From assembly GCF_964204645.1 (NCBI RefSeq), contig NC_134031.1, positions 5,935,001-5,999,000 of the forward strand: 64,000 nucleotides of DNA. Direction: 5' to 3'. A program made the position numbers and the translations under genes. Below, piece by piece: positions 15,001 through 26,271 of the stretch. Position 1 is the stretch's first letter. Every line of letters begins with the position of its first letter. The notes beneath the pieces were generated by a model. The model did not search any database. It worked only from the letters and a program-made list of their open reading frames with translations, and was not told the origin of the DNA. This DNA is from Tubulanus polymorphus. Its lineage: Eukaryota; Nemertea; Palaeonemertea; Tubulaniformes; Tubulanidae.

Positions 15001-18000
15001 AAATTCGAAATGACTACAAAAAATGGCTCAATTTGTTGTCATTTTAAAATCAACATTCAATTCCACAAACAATACACATAACAGTGAAGCCACAGGAATT
15101 TCAGGGAGATTTTAGTCGGAAAAATGGTAGTCAGATATTTTTCATTATTGCTCTCCCACTTGACATTGCGAGCGCTGATATACCAGTTAAACTGTGACCC
15201 GCTTCATCTCATAATCTGTGCCTTTAGACAATTTCAAAACCAGTCCTCAACATGTCACGACATCAACTGTCGCTACTTAAGATTTATACGACCATTTGTC
15301 AGAGAGGAACACACAGGCCTAATCATATCAACCGCTATTGCGATTATACCGCTGTTATTCCTAAGACTGCTTTATGAAATGAATATCTAGGGCTTAAACC
15401 TGAACAAACAATTAATAAACATGTATCTATCGAATCTAAAAATTAAAATAATCAGTGCATAATATACTATCATGTCTGAAAAAAGCTTTATTTTATCACC
15501 CTCGTCTTTATTGTACTTAATCTAATAGTGTATAACTAGGTTACAGAACAATTGTACTGACTGAAACTTAATGACGACTTTTTCGGCTTTTCGTCCACGT
15601 AGTAGACTAAACCGATAATAGAAAATGACTATTTTGTGTGTGAAAACCTCAACGAATCAGTGCGTACAATCTACTGTATTTCTAAATTTCTAAAACCCTC
15701 GTGGCCGATCTCTTCCAGGGTGGCCACTTTCCGCTGATTGACAAATTCCCCGAGTTTTCCCTGATTTTCCATGTAATAATAAAACATTTTCTGAATAAAT
15801 CCAAGGAATTTCTTAAAATGTTTCAAATTTATTCATTTCTTATGAATCAAGTAGGCATATTGATAAAAAAATGTGTGGTCAATAACATATCCAAATTCCC
15901 TAGTATACCAGGTTTTTTGTCAAATTCCCTGCGTTTACCCTGATTATTCTGATTTTCTATTTTCCAGCTCAGTGGCCACCATATCTTCGGTTTCTTACTC
16001 ACCAAAATTGGAAAATAAATATTGTTTTGGGTAGAAAACTGCAACGAACGCTAACATCAACATATCTAATCTAAAATCAAGGGTCAGTTGCTCTGACGTT
16101 ATTTAGAATTAACCAGTTGAGTAGTTGACATAGTGACAATTAAAAGTTCATTGTTCTTATGGGCTGGGTTTCATAGATGTGGAAGAAAACGAGTCCCTGG
16201 GAATATTTTGAAATTTGTCAGTTATAACCATGGTTTCTCATTGTTACTTTGGTGGTTGTCACCCAAATTTAGGATTTACCCCTAGGGATAACTTTGATAC
16301 CCAGTCTATGAAACCGCGCCATGGTATTTATCCGCCGGTTATTTTTAACCAGTTTTCGAGCAACCGGCCCCAGAACTATCGGTGCACGCACACTCGCTAA
16401 TAAAACTCAGTGATGATCGCGTTTTTCCGAACAATTTTTACTCACAAAATCCGAAAATAACCCCGTTATAAATTTGGATGTCGGTAATTCTAAGGAGATC
16501 ACCGATTTTCTCGGGATTTCCCTGCTCCCCGTCGCCCCCGGTATTTCCAACGACACGGCAGACCTGCGCGGTCTATCGACTTTATGTTGCTGGAACGAAA
16601 AAATAACTTACCAAAAAAAAATAAATAAATAAAATCCGACACCGATAAGACCTTAACAAATAATATCCACAGTTACTTCTGTAAAAACAGTTTATAGCCT
16701 TACAGTTTCGAGTTCAAACTAAACCTCATCATCAGAGGAACAAAAAATACAATTGTTTTTTTTTGTTGGTTTTTTTTAATTTTTTTTGTTCCTCTGATGA
16801 TGAGGTTCGAACTAAACCTCATCATCAGAGGAACAAAAAAATACAATTGTTTTTTTTTTGTGTTTTTTTTATTGTATTTTTTGTTCCTCTGATGATGAGG
16901 ATGGAACTAAACCTCATCATCAGAGGAACAAAAAATACAATTGTTTTGTTTTGTTTTTTTAATGTATTTTTTGTTCCTCTGATGATGAGGTTTAGTTTGA
17001 ACCTCGAAACTATAAGGCTATAAACTGTTTTTACGGAAGTAACGGTGGGTTTTATTCATCGACTCTACACTGAGATTTATATCAGTTCACTGCAACCGAT
17101 AAGACCCTTTAAAAGACGCACACAGCGATTATAATATAGACCATCACTCAATATATCTTTAAGGTAAAATAGGTAAAATCTAAATATCACGATTAAAATA
17201 TATTTCACACAAGCGGGTAGGTAACTATCAACTATCGGTGTTACCTGCATAAGTGGATCAGCTGAAGTCGAAAGTTTGTCTTTTTCGGGTTTCAACTGTA
17301 AAATTCAGATAATTTCTTTAAAACGTTTTCGAGGAAATTGTCTCTAAGCTTATATCAACCGGAGAAGTGGGGTTACTTCACTAACATGCGTAAACGGTAT
17401 AGGCCCTATACGGAATCTAACTGTAACGGCCGGATATTTCATTTTCTATCGACTACACGCGAATCGTTGAAAAGCTGAATAAATATTTCAGTCTGATCAT
17501 TATTGAAACATTGATACTAAACCTTGAATATTTTTTTTTCACAGTCTAGCGCTAAACCGATCCCAGCAATCAATATATCCGATTATGAAACTAAACCACC
17601 AGTCCACTTGCTTTTGGTTAGTTAAGCATTGGAAGTAAGCTGATATAACGGGCTTTTTGGAAATATCTCGCTGTGAAACAGCGGTGGATCCAGCCTCTTA
17701 TGCTGAATAGGCTCGGTACTGCATTATCACAGAACCATAGAGGGATTTTTAGGTGTCATCCCCCAGAAAAGTTTCGAAATTTACCACCTACAGCATTCTC
17801 AGGACATCAATCCAAAATACTTGGAAAATAAAAATAAATCTGGCATTTGATGTCTCGAAAAAAGCGTTCTTGAAAATAAATCACAGGTAGGCCTACTGCA
17901 AGCTCAAGTGGTAAGGGCGGTAGGCTGGATGCGCGCCTGTGGAACTAAACCACAGACAGATTAGTAAGTTACTTTTTGCAGTCTAGTGTCTATTGTCTAT

Positions 18001-18563
18001 TTCAACTTTGCTGATGTCGGGTGGCCTAGCTCAGTCAGTTTTGGTAGTAGGCTACGTATCTGATACAGGTCAGCACTGTGATGGGCCGCTGAACTTAACG
18101 AAAATTTTCAATCTATTTCATACCGATCGAAGGTCATAATTCAATATAGGAAGCTGCCCATCTCTGCTGGCCCTGCTTAGGTCCATATCTGGTAGGCCTA
18201 TTTACTGCGAAAAATTGACAGTTAGACCAACCGATATCCTCTCAAGCAAAATCTAAATAGCTGTTCTATGGGAATCCGTACATTGCCTGGGATTCAGATT
18301 TACTATCCTATATGATGAAGTCTGGATATTCAACAGTCCAGTAGGCCGTACCTCCGTTCTGACCCTCTCAAACCAAGACAGGCGATATCAAAACACTTTT
18401 TGAGAACCCTATCCTTTCTATCGAGAGAAAGGCAACTCACCTGATCTCCCGGCTTATTTACAAGCCGAACCTTATCATCGTCGTCGGCCCTCTGTCCCGA
18501 CGAGATCGTGCCGTAATCCTCGAGTGGCACATTTACTCCGTTCGCCAATTGCTTTTTCTCCAT
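1..18563 (-). CDS. Anoctamin (TMEM16 family) gene, 5' part, continues beyond left edge
   Basis: Multi-exon gene on the minus strand. Exon 1 is 18563-18441 (41 residues, starts MEKKQLANG, ends at a GTGAGT donor). Exon 2 is 7475-7391 (acceptor TTACAG, donor GTGAGT), exon 3 is 1554-1418 (acceptor TTGTAG, donor GTAAAA), exon 4 is 696-589 (acceptor TTGCAG, donor GTAAAA). Phases agree throughout (0, 1, 0, 0). Exons 2-3 join to read FKDGIRRIDFVLVYEEE, the hallmark opening of the anoctamin cytoplasmic dimerisation domain; exon 4 carries LKLHVPWDVMCIYAEDLN, matching the conserved 'LHAPWxVLxxYAE' segment before the first membrane helix. The ten-helix channel/scramblase core lies outside the window, so subtype (ANO4-7-like by impression) and ion versus lipid transport cannot be judged. 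Bases 1-588 are intron; I see no further exon there. Family membership is firm; exon 1 is assigned by phase and acidic N-terminal character only. Confidence 0.9.
838..1254. mobile_element. Three adjacent copies of MITE family A
   Basis: Three related 130-140 bp elements lie side by side at about 838-979, 986-1112 and 1118-1254. Each has terminal inverted repeats of the form CCRGTTGCATAGTCATGG...and internal GTCTTAAGACC-type palindromes, so each can fold into a near-complete hairpin. No coding capacity. They sit in the anoctamin intron between exons 3 and 4. A fourth copy is at 57045-57181 and a diverged relative at about 52150-52262. Confidence 0.7.
1742..2240. repeat. Two copies of inverted-terminal repeat family B
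   Basis: Copy one (about 1742-1934) starts near AGCCTCGATCGCAT and ends in TCCGTAAGATTGCGGCT; copy two (about 2012-2240) starts CCGCGATCACACGAGC. Both are rich in GGGCCC blocks such as TTGGGCCCG and share the middle segment TTCCGGAAGT. The same family recurs at 12490-12770, 25770-25930 and 41485-42136, and as a fragment at 3585-3635. Non-autonomous DNA transposon is the likely nature; boundaries are approximate. Confidence 0.55.
2479..2961. mobile_element. Non-autonomous piggyBac-like element with TTAA duplication
   Basis: A 483 bp segment begins CCCATTAGCACTCG and ends GAGTGCTAATGGG (13 bp perfect inverted termini) and is flanked on both sides by TTAA (2475-2478, 2962-2965). A TTAA target duplication with termini starting CCC is the signature of the piggyBac superfamily. 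There is no transposase. Inside, near 2585-2600, is a tRNA-type B-box on the minus strand (GGTTCGAATCCC). Confidence 0.75.
3236..3440. repeat. Imperfect tandem repeat, unit about 38 bp
   Basis: Five to six degenerate copies of a unit containing AAAGTCTGTCATAACGCC and AGAGCTCGCTAAAC follow one another. One unit is diverged (AAGTCATTGTCACAAC). Minisatellite in the anoctamin intron, no coding role visible. Confidence 0.8.
4000..4250. repeat. Tandem duplication, unit about 124 bp
   Basis: Two head-to-tail copies share CCTGGGGGCTGTG, CTGATAGGGG and ACCTGTACCAATTCA at a constant offset of about 124 bp. It lies immediately left of the large foldback at 4288-6050. Confidence 0.75.
4288..6050. mobile_element. 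Foldback: 575 bp inverted repeats around a 612 bp spacer
   Basis: The left arm (4288-4863) and right arm (5476-6050) are reverse complements with only scattered mismatches, from ATAAACCATTTTACAG at the outer edge to GGTTTAAATAT at the inner edge. The spacer 4864-5475 is unique here and encodes nothing convincing; the apparent reading frames in each arm are the same sequence seen twice. No clear target duplication. It could be a foldback transposon or two copies of one MITE inserted in opposite orientation. It lies in the anoctamin intron, so it would be transcribed as a long double-stranded hairpin. Confidence 0.85.
7250..8850. repeat. Dispersed repeats W and X in the anoctamin intron
   Basis: Family W, recognisable by GTTATGTACAGGGTAGATAGG followed by AGCTCAGCA, occurs at about 7253-7310 and 8725-8850 and in reverse at 53800-53945. 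Family X, with GTGTGGTGGGTT, AAGGGACAC and AAATAAATAACAGGGTC, occurs at about 8578-8680, at 50710-51230 and in reverse at about 58910-59000. Neither has coding capacity. The rest of this stretch (apart from the LINE tail) shows nothing I can name. Confidence 0.55.
7520..7842 (+). mobile_element. 5'-truncated non-LTR retrotransposon (LINE) tail, decayed
   Basis: The stretch 7638-7754 reads FTVVAASLWNNIDNHLRN then a basic FKRSLKHLLF-type end and a stop, which is the typical C-terminus of CR1/L2-like reverse transcriptase ORFs ('xxLWNxLPxxIR...FKxxLKxxLF'). Just upstream the frame is broken by what looks like one missing base. The copy ends in (ATT)n at about 7822-7842, the usual tail of such elements. 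It is a dead insertion in the anoctamin intron, sense opposite to the gene. Confidence 0.65.
9779..10110. repeat. Dispersed repeat Y, copy 1
   Basis: Shares a chain of motifs with 42998-43262: AGAGGGACAGYYCTATTTC, ACCGTRAGGGCACTTTT, GGACACATCTA, AATAAATCATTT, GGATTGCTT and GGTTCGTTC followed by CCCCCACTCGGC, in the same order and orientation. Function unknown, no inverted termini seen. Confidence 0.6.
11691..12085. mobile_element. MITE with a perfect central hairpin
   Basis: A 395 bp element with near-identical 23 bp termini (AGGCGCTTTTACGAAACTGA left; the right end is its reverse complement with one change). Its interior holds a perfect 15+1+15 hairpin at 11822-11852 (CCACTAACTTGCTCG, then its complement). 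Subterminal AAATCGATTTAA motifs repeat. Flanks share only CAA, so the superfamily is unclear. Confidence 0.7.
12490..12770. repeat. Family B repeat copy
   Basis: Contains GGTGCTAAAATTTGGCTCGG, GGGCCAAACAGCTCGGGCCC and ACGGTTGTTCACAAATG, the same blocks seen in the copies at 1742-2240 and 41485-42136. No coding capacity. Confidence 0.5.
14385..14671 (+). mobile_element. piggyBac-like MITE, 287 bp, TTAA flanked
   Basis: Starts CCCTTTCAGTGCGTCTACAC, ends AGCAATGAAAGGG, with TTAA at 14381-14384 and 14672-14675. Interior palindromes ACACCGCACTGCGGTGTA-like. A second copy of the same family lies inverted at 59781-60068, also flanked by TTAA. No transposase, so mobilised in trans. Confidence 0.8.
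16160..16385. mobile_element. MITE-like inverted repeat
   Basis: The segment opens GGCTGGGTTTCATAGA and carries the near inverse TCTATGAAACC at 16302-16312. It is followed by GGTATTTATCCGCCGGTTAT, which recurs (with one change) at 54062-54081 beside CAACTGGCCCCTGAACT. So at least two copies of this family or of its end are present. Confidence 0.45.
16666..17048. repeat. Nested palindrome array (three hairpins inside one large hairpin)
   Basis: Outer arms: AGTTACTTCTGTAAAAACAG... at 16670 and its complement near 17020-17045, about 90 bp each. Inside, the module ACCTCATCATCAGAGGAAC alternates three times with its reverse complement GTTCCTCTGATGATGAGGT, each pair separated by AAAAAATACAATTG plus a T-rich loop. 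The whole 383 bp is an inverted repeat made of smaller inverted repeats. It lies in the first anoctamin intron, about 200 bases from the candidate exon at 17245. Confidence 0.85.
17245..17295 (-). CDS. Candidate 51-nt exon of the anoctamin gene
   Basis: On the minus strand a TTTTACAG acceptor is followed by 51 open bases (LKPEKDKLSTSADPLMQ) and a GTAACA donor. Both ends are phase 0, exactly what is needed to sit between exon 1 and exon 2 of the anoctamin gene without changing frame. The residues are polar, like the variable N-terminal tail of anoctamins. It could equally be a chance reading; transcript data would decide. If real it would probably be an alternatively spliced cassette. Confidence 0.4.
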
Positions 18564-21500
18564 TTTTTCGATTTTAATAAACAGCCTTTATCCGTTCTTC
18601 AATTTTGAAACTGGTTGTAGATCCCAATCATTTCGACGACGATAACGAACCGGTCTGCATTTTTTTACGAGCTCTACCTAATCTATCTCAGACGGCTCTA
18701 GACTCGGCTAACGCCTCAAATACCGAGCATAATTCAATTAAAAAACAATCTAAAACAGTGGACCGTGAAAGTTAAATGAGTACGCGGCGCCAATTGAAAT
18801 TAATTACAAGGATTAAAATGTGTGGGCGGAAAATAGATGACAGAATGCAGACCAGATGCACGACTAAAATCGAATCCACCACAGAGTAGTAACACAGCCC
18901 AGCGCAGTAGTCGAGCGAGACGTAACGATGTTTCCCTTTATTTCCACGCGATTTAAAACAACACAACCTAATTAATATATTCCAGAGCGATGACAGGCGG
19001 TGAATTGACCGTTTTGGTAAAAATCCGAAGGGTTTATCCGACGTGAACGCGTTGGAAAGCGGCGAATTTAGCGTCGACGAATATTGTCTATCTCAAGTCG
19101 GGACCTGTCATCTCGGGTCAAATCGATCCGCTGTACGCTAGTGACATCTAGCGGCGTGAAGTGTTAAGCGCGTGTAAACAAAGAGGGAGCTACTTTACTG
19201 TTATCCGTTATAAATTAATTAATTCCCTTAACAACCAATATAATAATTGTGAATGAAAAATACATGATCGATTCCTTTTTGATATGATTTCTATCTATTC
19301 ATGTTTCTTTTTGTATGTTTCGATATTTTGCTGAAGTCTATTTTGTTATCTCTTAATTTTGTGTTGTCCTCTTAGTCTTAACATTAACAATCCCTCATTA
19401 ACAATCAAAATAGGTAGAGTAAATAAACTCAATGAATATCTTTACTTTTGCCTGGAATTTCAGCATTATTTCGTTTAAAAAACGAGATATTCAAAAACGC
19501 CTTTACTCGGATTTACTATCGTACTAAGGCTTTTCTAATTACCGGTAGGCAATACTTCAAGAGTCCATTCTGCCAAAACATCATTAAAAACTATTTCTAA
19601 CAAAATTCTTATACTTGCATCCTAATTTACGAACTTATTATTTGACAAAATAAGTTTGTTTTCTTCCACTTCAGTTCTTCCACGTGGAAAATACTCAAAT
19701 AGGGATAATTTTTTTCACTTCACCCTTCCATTTTTGCTAATTAAAAAAGTCAGTGCTACAGTACTGTTCATATCTAAAAAAAGGCATGCATAGGTAGGCC
19801 TATCTGTTCTTGGTGGGTTTTTACAGTTACCTGGTCTTTCAATGTCGAACTCTGTACAAGAACTCAAAATCAAATTTAATTCTCTGATTTAATCAAATCA
19901 AATTAGTTCTCTGATTTTCATTAATGTATTCAGTTGTGCATTGTTGAAGTTACTATTTAAATCTATTCATTCTTAATGTTTGTATCTTAAAAGTTTACTG
20001 ATCGAATCAATTATACAATATCTCGCAGGATCTGTAATATATCTCGCAGGTTCGATCAAGTGTCTACATCAAATGATGTCCATTCTCTTTTGGGCGAGAT
20101 ATAGATAGCCTTTATGAAACTTCAAATGATATATGATTCATTTGTAAAATCTAAAAATAGGTTTTCGAAATAGTGTAGAATATTTTCTCGACGATCAGCG
20201 AGATGCCATTTCCACACTTTTAAAAGTGTTTAATCTTTATGTCCATTTACCTTGGTTCTTTCCAGGCCCGGTCGAACCAAATTTTACCTCCTCACCGTAC
20301 ACTATTTCGAGTTATTTCAAAGTTCATTCTATAGCATATGTGCGACTACATTTGGTTTCGAAAACATTCCGCTATGAAAAAACGGACCATCATGTAGCTA
20401 GTCTAGTACCTACCCGTGTTTCCCCAACGTTGTAGGGAACCGGTAACAACGACTGGTATTCAGACTATCATGATAGCCAGCAAGCCGCAGTTTGTCAGAC
20501 ATGGCATATCGGTACATGAATTCAAAAAATCCCATTGGCTTTATGCCTTTTACGATTAATGGTATGTAAATCATCATTTGTGACTCAATGTTTGTATATG
20601 TAAACGCGTATCTTTGTCATTTTACCAGAATAAGCCTTCGTAAAAAATGGACATGTTTAAAGGCGGTACGTAAGACCGAAGTGAAATCCAAATCGATCAA
20701 AAATCAACGTTAACTTTTTACTTACAACTGTTGCGAGAACTTTATAACTACGTCTTTGCGATTTGGCGCTTTTCATTTCGCTGTTGATGTTTTAATTTTC
20801 ATGGCGAAGTATCTTACATTTTCCATATTGCCTGTTCATCATGTACATCATGTACATCCTGGATACCTATAGTAAAGTGTCGCATAGGCGCTCTTTATTT
20901 CACAGTCTCTTTATACTACAACAAAAACCTAGCGCAAATACAAAACCCGGATAACAATCGGATCGATAGTGGGTCTATGCAATCATAAAGATCCGTGTTT
21001 TATCTATGCATAGCCGAGTATCATTCATTCTCAGTAGCGAGTTGGGAGAGATTAAAACACATTTATACAATCATCTTGGAATAATCATTCGAGTCCTATC
21101 GAGTACTCCAGATTCCATCGACACAGATTTATGGAAGCATATCACAATCTTCTAGATAAATTCATCAGGCGTTTATATTTCAAGGAGGCCCCGTACGATA
21201 GGCTATAGAAATCATTTCAGTTCAACCTCGTTACTACGAAACCAGTTTATCATAACGATAATTTCCAACATCTCCCAGACAAGATATTTATAACAATCAA
21301 GCTTTGGATTATACAAAACCCATTCAATACAACTTCACTTGTGCCCACAAGAAGATACGAATATGCCTTAACGAGATCCACTTTAGGCCCTTACATAACA
21401 GAGAACATAACTTGCTCTCTCTCTCTCTCTCATTCAGTTGCCCCAGACGCCAAATATTGGCCCTTGCAACGTAACTAACCTGAACTTGAAAAATATCCTA

Positions 21501-22733
21501 CGAGCAATGAGGAATATGAAATTTGCATGTCAACGATTGATGCACCTAAGTCACTGTATATAAAATGTAAAAAAAGATCTTTGAAATAAAACAACAAAAT
21601 GAATTGTAAAGCTGACAAAATGTAAATACTTTATTAAAATACGAACAAAAATAGCAGCGCACACGATTAAAACTGTATAAAACTGCACTTTCCATTTTGA
21701 ATACCGTACAAAAATTGGAAGGCGACACCTCCCAGCAATCACATAGCACAACAACTCTTCAAGCAATGGCCGCACAAAATGAACTATCCGTTCAAGCTCC
21801 TATTCAAATAATTGATTAAAGTTCATGATATTGAACATCCATAAACATTATTTATAAGTTTAACCCCAATTCATATTTCTAAGCACCAAGATGTAAATGC
21901 GTACATGTATTTTGAATATCGAATGCATATTTATGCCTATCACACTTCTAGCAAAAATACAACAATAGCACGAAATCTATATCGATTTTAGTCACACTTT
22001 CCTTGCAGTTTAAAACAGCTCGCGTATCCTTCCAAAAAGGCAATTGAAAAAAATTTGAAGGAAAAGTAGTAAAGTTAAAAATTCTCCAAGGCCCTACAGA
22101 TCTACAGTTAAGCTTGACTATCTTAAGTTAGAATTGATCAGCTTAGATAACCAAATCAATACTTATCAGGCCCGTCTTTATGGAAAGGGGGATTTGGGAC
22201 GAAGCAACGAAAGTCATTGACGAAGGTCCGCCGAGTAATCAGTAGCACTCTTTCAAAATATGCACATGCTTCAAAACTTAGTTGACTTGAGGCCAAATTG
22301 TAGGAAAAAGAAGCAAACTTTTCTAGAACCTGCAAAATTGCTTCGATTTGCTTCTAATCTTTCAAAAAAGTCCCATTCTCATGGAAAAAGTTCCACTTTC
22401 ACAAAAATCGAACCCCCCAAGACATGGCAGGCTACGGGCCTGCTTATTGAAACATTTCAAACTCTTCTTATACGAAGTGAATACGATCCAACTAGGTTAT
22501 CGCACATTCTGCCAGTCCAACATCTGACTTGAGCAGAGTCGAATGTATTACCGTTGAAATAGTCATCGACATAATGCGCGTCCCAGTTACGATGACTTAG
22601 CCTAACCGAATTCGACTGTCGTATTTCATCACCAAAAGTTCAACCCTATAGGATCAAATTCTAACCCACGAAAGATTCACGAAAGGATAAGGATAAATAT
22701 ATTAAGATCGATCGCCACCGATTTACCGATGAA
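18564..22733. other. Intergenic: anoctamin 5' flank to ANKRD49 3' flank
   Basis: No convincing coding exon. The first few hundred bases right of 18563 should hold the anoctamin promoter; I see no clear TATA box. On the minus strand AATAAA at 21628-21633 is a possible distal polyadenylation signal for ANKRD49. A CT microsatellite lies at about 21414-21431. The remainder is AT-rich unique sequence. Confidence 0.5.
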
Positions 22734-25202
22734 TCAGCTAGAACCAGATTCGGGATCCAGACGGCTAATACTCGGATCAACTATATCGAATAGATACGAT
22801 AAATTCGAAATACGCCGACAAATTTCCAAGGCCGTTTCGCCGACTTGATTCTTAAGCGTCGCGTCGATGGCCGGGTTAGTTAACAGAAGTGCGATGATGT
22901 TTTTGTGATCGGGCTGGGAAGCCGCCAAATGTAAAGGAGTTTGTTTTCCGTTGGTTTGTGCGTTGATATTGCTGCCGGCGGCCAGTAACAGCTCGGCTAC
23001 CGATACGTTGTTCCAGAAACTGGCGCTGTGAAGTGGAGTCCAGCCGTCGTCGGTCCGTGCCCCGACATCGGCACCCTTTTCGATTAAAACCTGGAAAAAT
23101 AAACGCGTCTAGTAAGTAGTATGATAACCACACTCAAACGTGCTGAACGGATAATAAGATCCTGACGATGATCTCTAGGGTGAGATTGAAACGTCGTGTA
23201 CTTCATTTTTCAGATTGTTTGAATAGATAAATTCTCAATTTTAAATTCTTTTAATTTGTACATAGTCTAAGTATTCTTGAGTTGCAAATTTTTGAGTACC
23301 GGTATCGTTGATTAAGTCCAATGCACATGATGCAGGGAAACACGGATCATGGAAACAGAAAAACACGGAGGAATCAAAACATGATTGATCTCGTTTTTTC
23401 TTTTTGCTTAAGTTGTAAGCAAAATGATGGCCACATAAGACAAACTAAGCAATAGTAATTTTAGCAAGAGAGTTCGATTCAAAATGGCAAAACTCAGTCG
23501 AAACCTAATCCACTTTTGATGCCTTACTCGATAAAGGATAATTGCATGTAGATACAAGTATGACAAGATTTGATGGATCCTATATACTCGCGGCTACATG
23601 TCACGAAAATACCCGTTTTGTGTTGAGGAATTTGACCGAGTGGAAACAGAACCGTGGAACCGGGCCTTAAAAAGTTGCATTTGACATAAAACAGAAGATA
23701 ACTGCACCTGAGCGATATTAGTATGATTACAGTACGCCGCTCTATGTAAAGGTGTATATCCATCGTCATCTTTACAATTCACTAATTCGGCATCTTGTTC
23801 CAACAATTCATCGATGACATCTTTCTGATCTTTTTCCGCCGCCCACAACATCTTTAAAACCGGATTGCCTGAAATGTAGAAATGCGCCGTGTAATATCTA
23901 CTCCGACAACGCGGAACCGATGGAAATGTGCGAGAAACCCGTTATGCTCACTATCGATTTCCTCCTGCGTCGCTTCGCTCACTTGGTCGTCCATTTCCCA
24001 ATAACTCACAAATTCACTCGGGTGACTTTCCTTCTCGCGCATTACCTGAAATCGTTGAAACAGACAACAATCTAAATAAACTTCTAAAATTCAAGAACCG
24101 TGGAATGCCTGCACCCTCTAAGCAGCCAGCAGGACTCGAACCCACTTGTCAGACTCAGCTCCTCACTCAGCAGCAGTAATGCAGCTAGTCAGTAACCTGA
24201 CTGTGGTTTAGTTTCACGATCGGATATTTTCACAAACCACAGTCAGGAATGGGAAGGTCATTTTTGTATGAAATCTTCGTCAGCCAATTTGACTGACGAG
24301 TAATTTGCCTGGCATTTCATTGTCTCTTAAGATATCTGTCTCATTTTTGTTGTAATCGACGCACAAAAGATTCGTAGTTTGTCTGATACCTATAACACCT
24401 CACCTGACGATCTTAATCCATGTGCAAATCGGCCGTAAAGTGAGAGTAAATTTCCGTCCAGTCAACAGCTGCCATTTTGAAAATTACTGGAGGTGCTGGC
24501 ACCTGTGGACTGAGGCCAGGACAACAGCACAAACTAACAAAGCGAAACGACGAAATTTAAAAAAATTAAAAAATCAACACTTATTCACATTTTTCTTTTA
24601 CCAGAAATTTATTATTTCATTATTTATTATGGAAAACACGAAGACTTGAAATAAAAGTTGGAAAACCATCAAAAATAAAAATTGTCGTTTCGTCTTGAAA
24701 GTTTTATATAAATCCTTGTAGGTCCCCTTGTCTTATCATGCCACATGTGCAATACAGAGAAATGGCGGCCAATGGCGAAATTTGTGGAGAAATTAATTAA
24801 TTTCTCAAAATAATGTTGATTAATCACTCGAAACGTACATAAAATTTGATTATTTCGAAAGGTAGGCCTACCTGTGTTAGTTTGTGAATTAAGCCATTAA
24901 TTGTGGACTGAAGTGAATAGAAAGTATATTTTTGAAGTGTTACTTTTTTCAACCGTGTTTTGGTCCTTGTCATCCCTAACGTTGGTATAAGCCCATCCGA
25001 TTATAAAAAGCTTACCACCAACGATTAGGTAACTAACTATAATGCAGCCATAACACGAGAAAGAACAGCATCAGCATTTTACGACGTCGCCATCGCCCTG
25101 AGCTGTATCGTCAATCAGTCTTACCTCGTTGTACAAAGCTAAATCATTTGCTGTAGCCTCTGGAATGAAAATATCATCATCTTCTTTCTCAATTGGATCC
25201 AT
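22734..25202 (-). CDS. ANKRD49: Ankyrin repeat domain protein 49 (ANKRD49), complete, four coding exons
   Basis: Exons on the minus strand: 25202-25125 (26 residues, MDPIEKEDDD, donor GTAAGA), 24045-23952 (acceptor TTTCAG, donor GTGAGC), 23868-23708 (acceptor TTTCAG, donor GTGCAG) and 23090-22734 (acceptor TTCCAG, stop TGA). Lengths 78+94+161+357 give 690 nt, 229 residues; human ANKRD49 has 239. The join reads SNPVLKMLWAAEKDQKDVID, then DDDGYTPLHRAAYCNH, GADVGARTDDGWTPLH, and the family-typical tail ETALEICRR...LFDIVD. Acidic N-terminus then about four ankyrin repeats. In mammals it is a small nuclear/cytosolic regulator linked to spermatogenesis and transcription; role here inferred only. 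The intron 23951-23869 is just 83 bp. An upstream in-frame ATG at 25346 exists but the MDPIEKED start fits the family length. Single small gene, divergent from the 26272 gene. Confidence 0.93.
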
Positions 25203-26271
25203 AACCACCAAAACAATTGAGATAAACTGATAAACCGGCTTATATGATTTCAGTTCGTCAACTATCCGAAAATGCTGGGCAACGACCTTCCACCGCAGCA
25301 AAAAATATCGCTTCTTCACCGATATTCCTTCACTCACTTGCCACAATCAAATTTAAAAAATTCTTTATTGAAAATTTGAAAAGGCCTTTTGAAATTTGGA
25401 AATTATTTCTGACCCCAAGCCCGATACGAAGATAAAAGTTTACCATGAGATTTTAAATTTCTATCGAAAAATATTTAAAAGGTATACATAAAGATGACGC
25501 GGCCGAGAAAAGACATTCTTCGGATGGAATTTAAGACAAATATATTCGTTACAAATCTCGGTCGGTTGCGTGCTTTAGTTACTTTCGTTTTTACATACCG
25601 CAACTCAGTGTAATTTCCTTGCACCGGCTGTTTTTAATAGGCGTGATCGGAGACGAAAGACATTAAAAAAGAGTTGGAGACCTTTTCTAAAAAAACCCGT
25701 AGACTTTTTGCATAGTGGGAGATTTACTTCTCGGCCATATGTAGTACTCGACAGCGAAGGCATGGTGCAGAGTCGCGATTAATTTTGCCCCCGAGTCAAG
25801 CTAGTTCAAATTTGGTCCAGTACCTAAAGAAACGATTCACAGTGTAAATCACTCGATCGTTTCTGAATGCTATCAAAACGATGCAGCGAAATGCAAGAGA
25901 AGTCATTTCGAGCACGTCCCCGTATACATGTATTCACGCATTTTTTCACACGGATTTGGATCATGTCGGGCAAAATCTTTTACCTAGATATATGGTTAAG
26001 CCTTTCTCTTGTCCTCTTATCTTCAATCAAGTTCAGATAGATAGATAATTTTGCTTGATGATCAAATTTGGTGTTGATTGGTGAAAACTATTCGGACAAT
26101 TTGATTTTTATAATTTAGCGGGGTTCGGTGCAGTTACGTCACATAGACACTTGGATACGCGGTCGTCAAGGAAAACCATAGGGCATCATAGCAACAAATG
26201 TCATAGCAAAATCACATTTCGTGAAATGCGGTCATAATTTTACGAGGCTGTGATATGATTTATTTTGCACG
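25203..26271. promoter_or_regulatory. Divergent intergenic region, ANKRD49 and the 26272 gene
   Basis: About 1.07 kb separates two head-to-head starts and must contain both promoters. It includes a family B repeat fragment at about 25770-25930 (TTCAAATTTGGTCCAGTACC, AAACGATTCACAGTGTAAA). No TATA box or CpG cluster stands out. Confidence 0.4.

Noticed and set aside
22876-23133. Alternate-frame reading over the last ANKRD49 exon
   Set aside because: Shadow of the real exon, which reads in frame with the ankyrin repeats.
24090-24260. tRNA-like B-box (minus strand GGTTCGAGTCCTGC) near 24125, and others near 2590, 42550 and 44315
   Set aside because: No cloverleaf could be completed at any of them; most likely tRNA-derived SINE debris, too uncertain to annotate as RNA genes.
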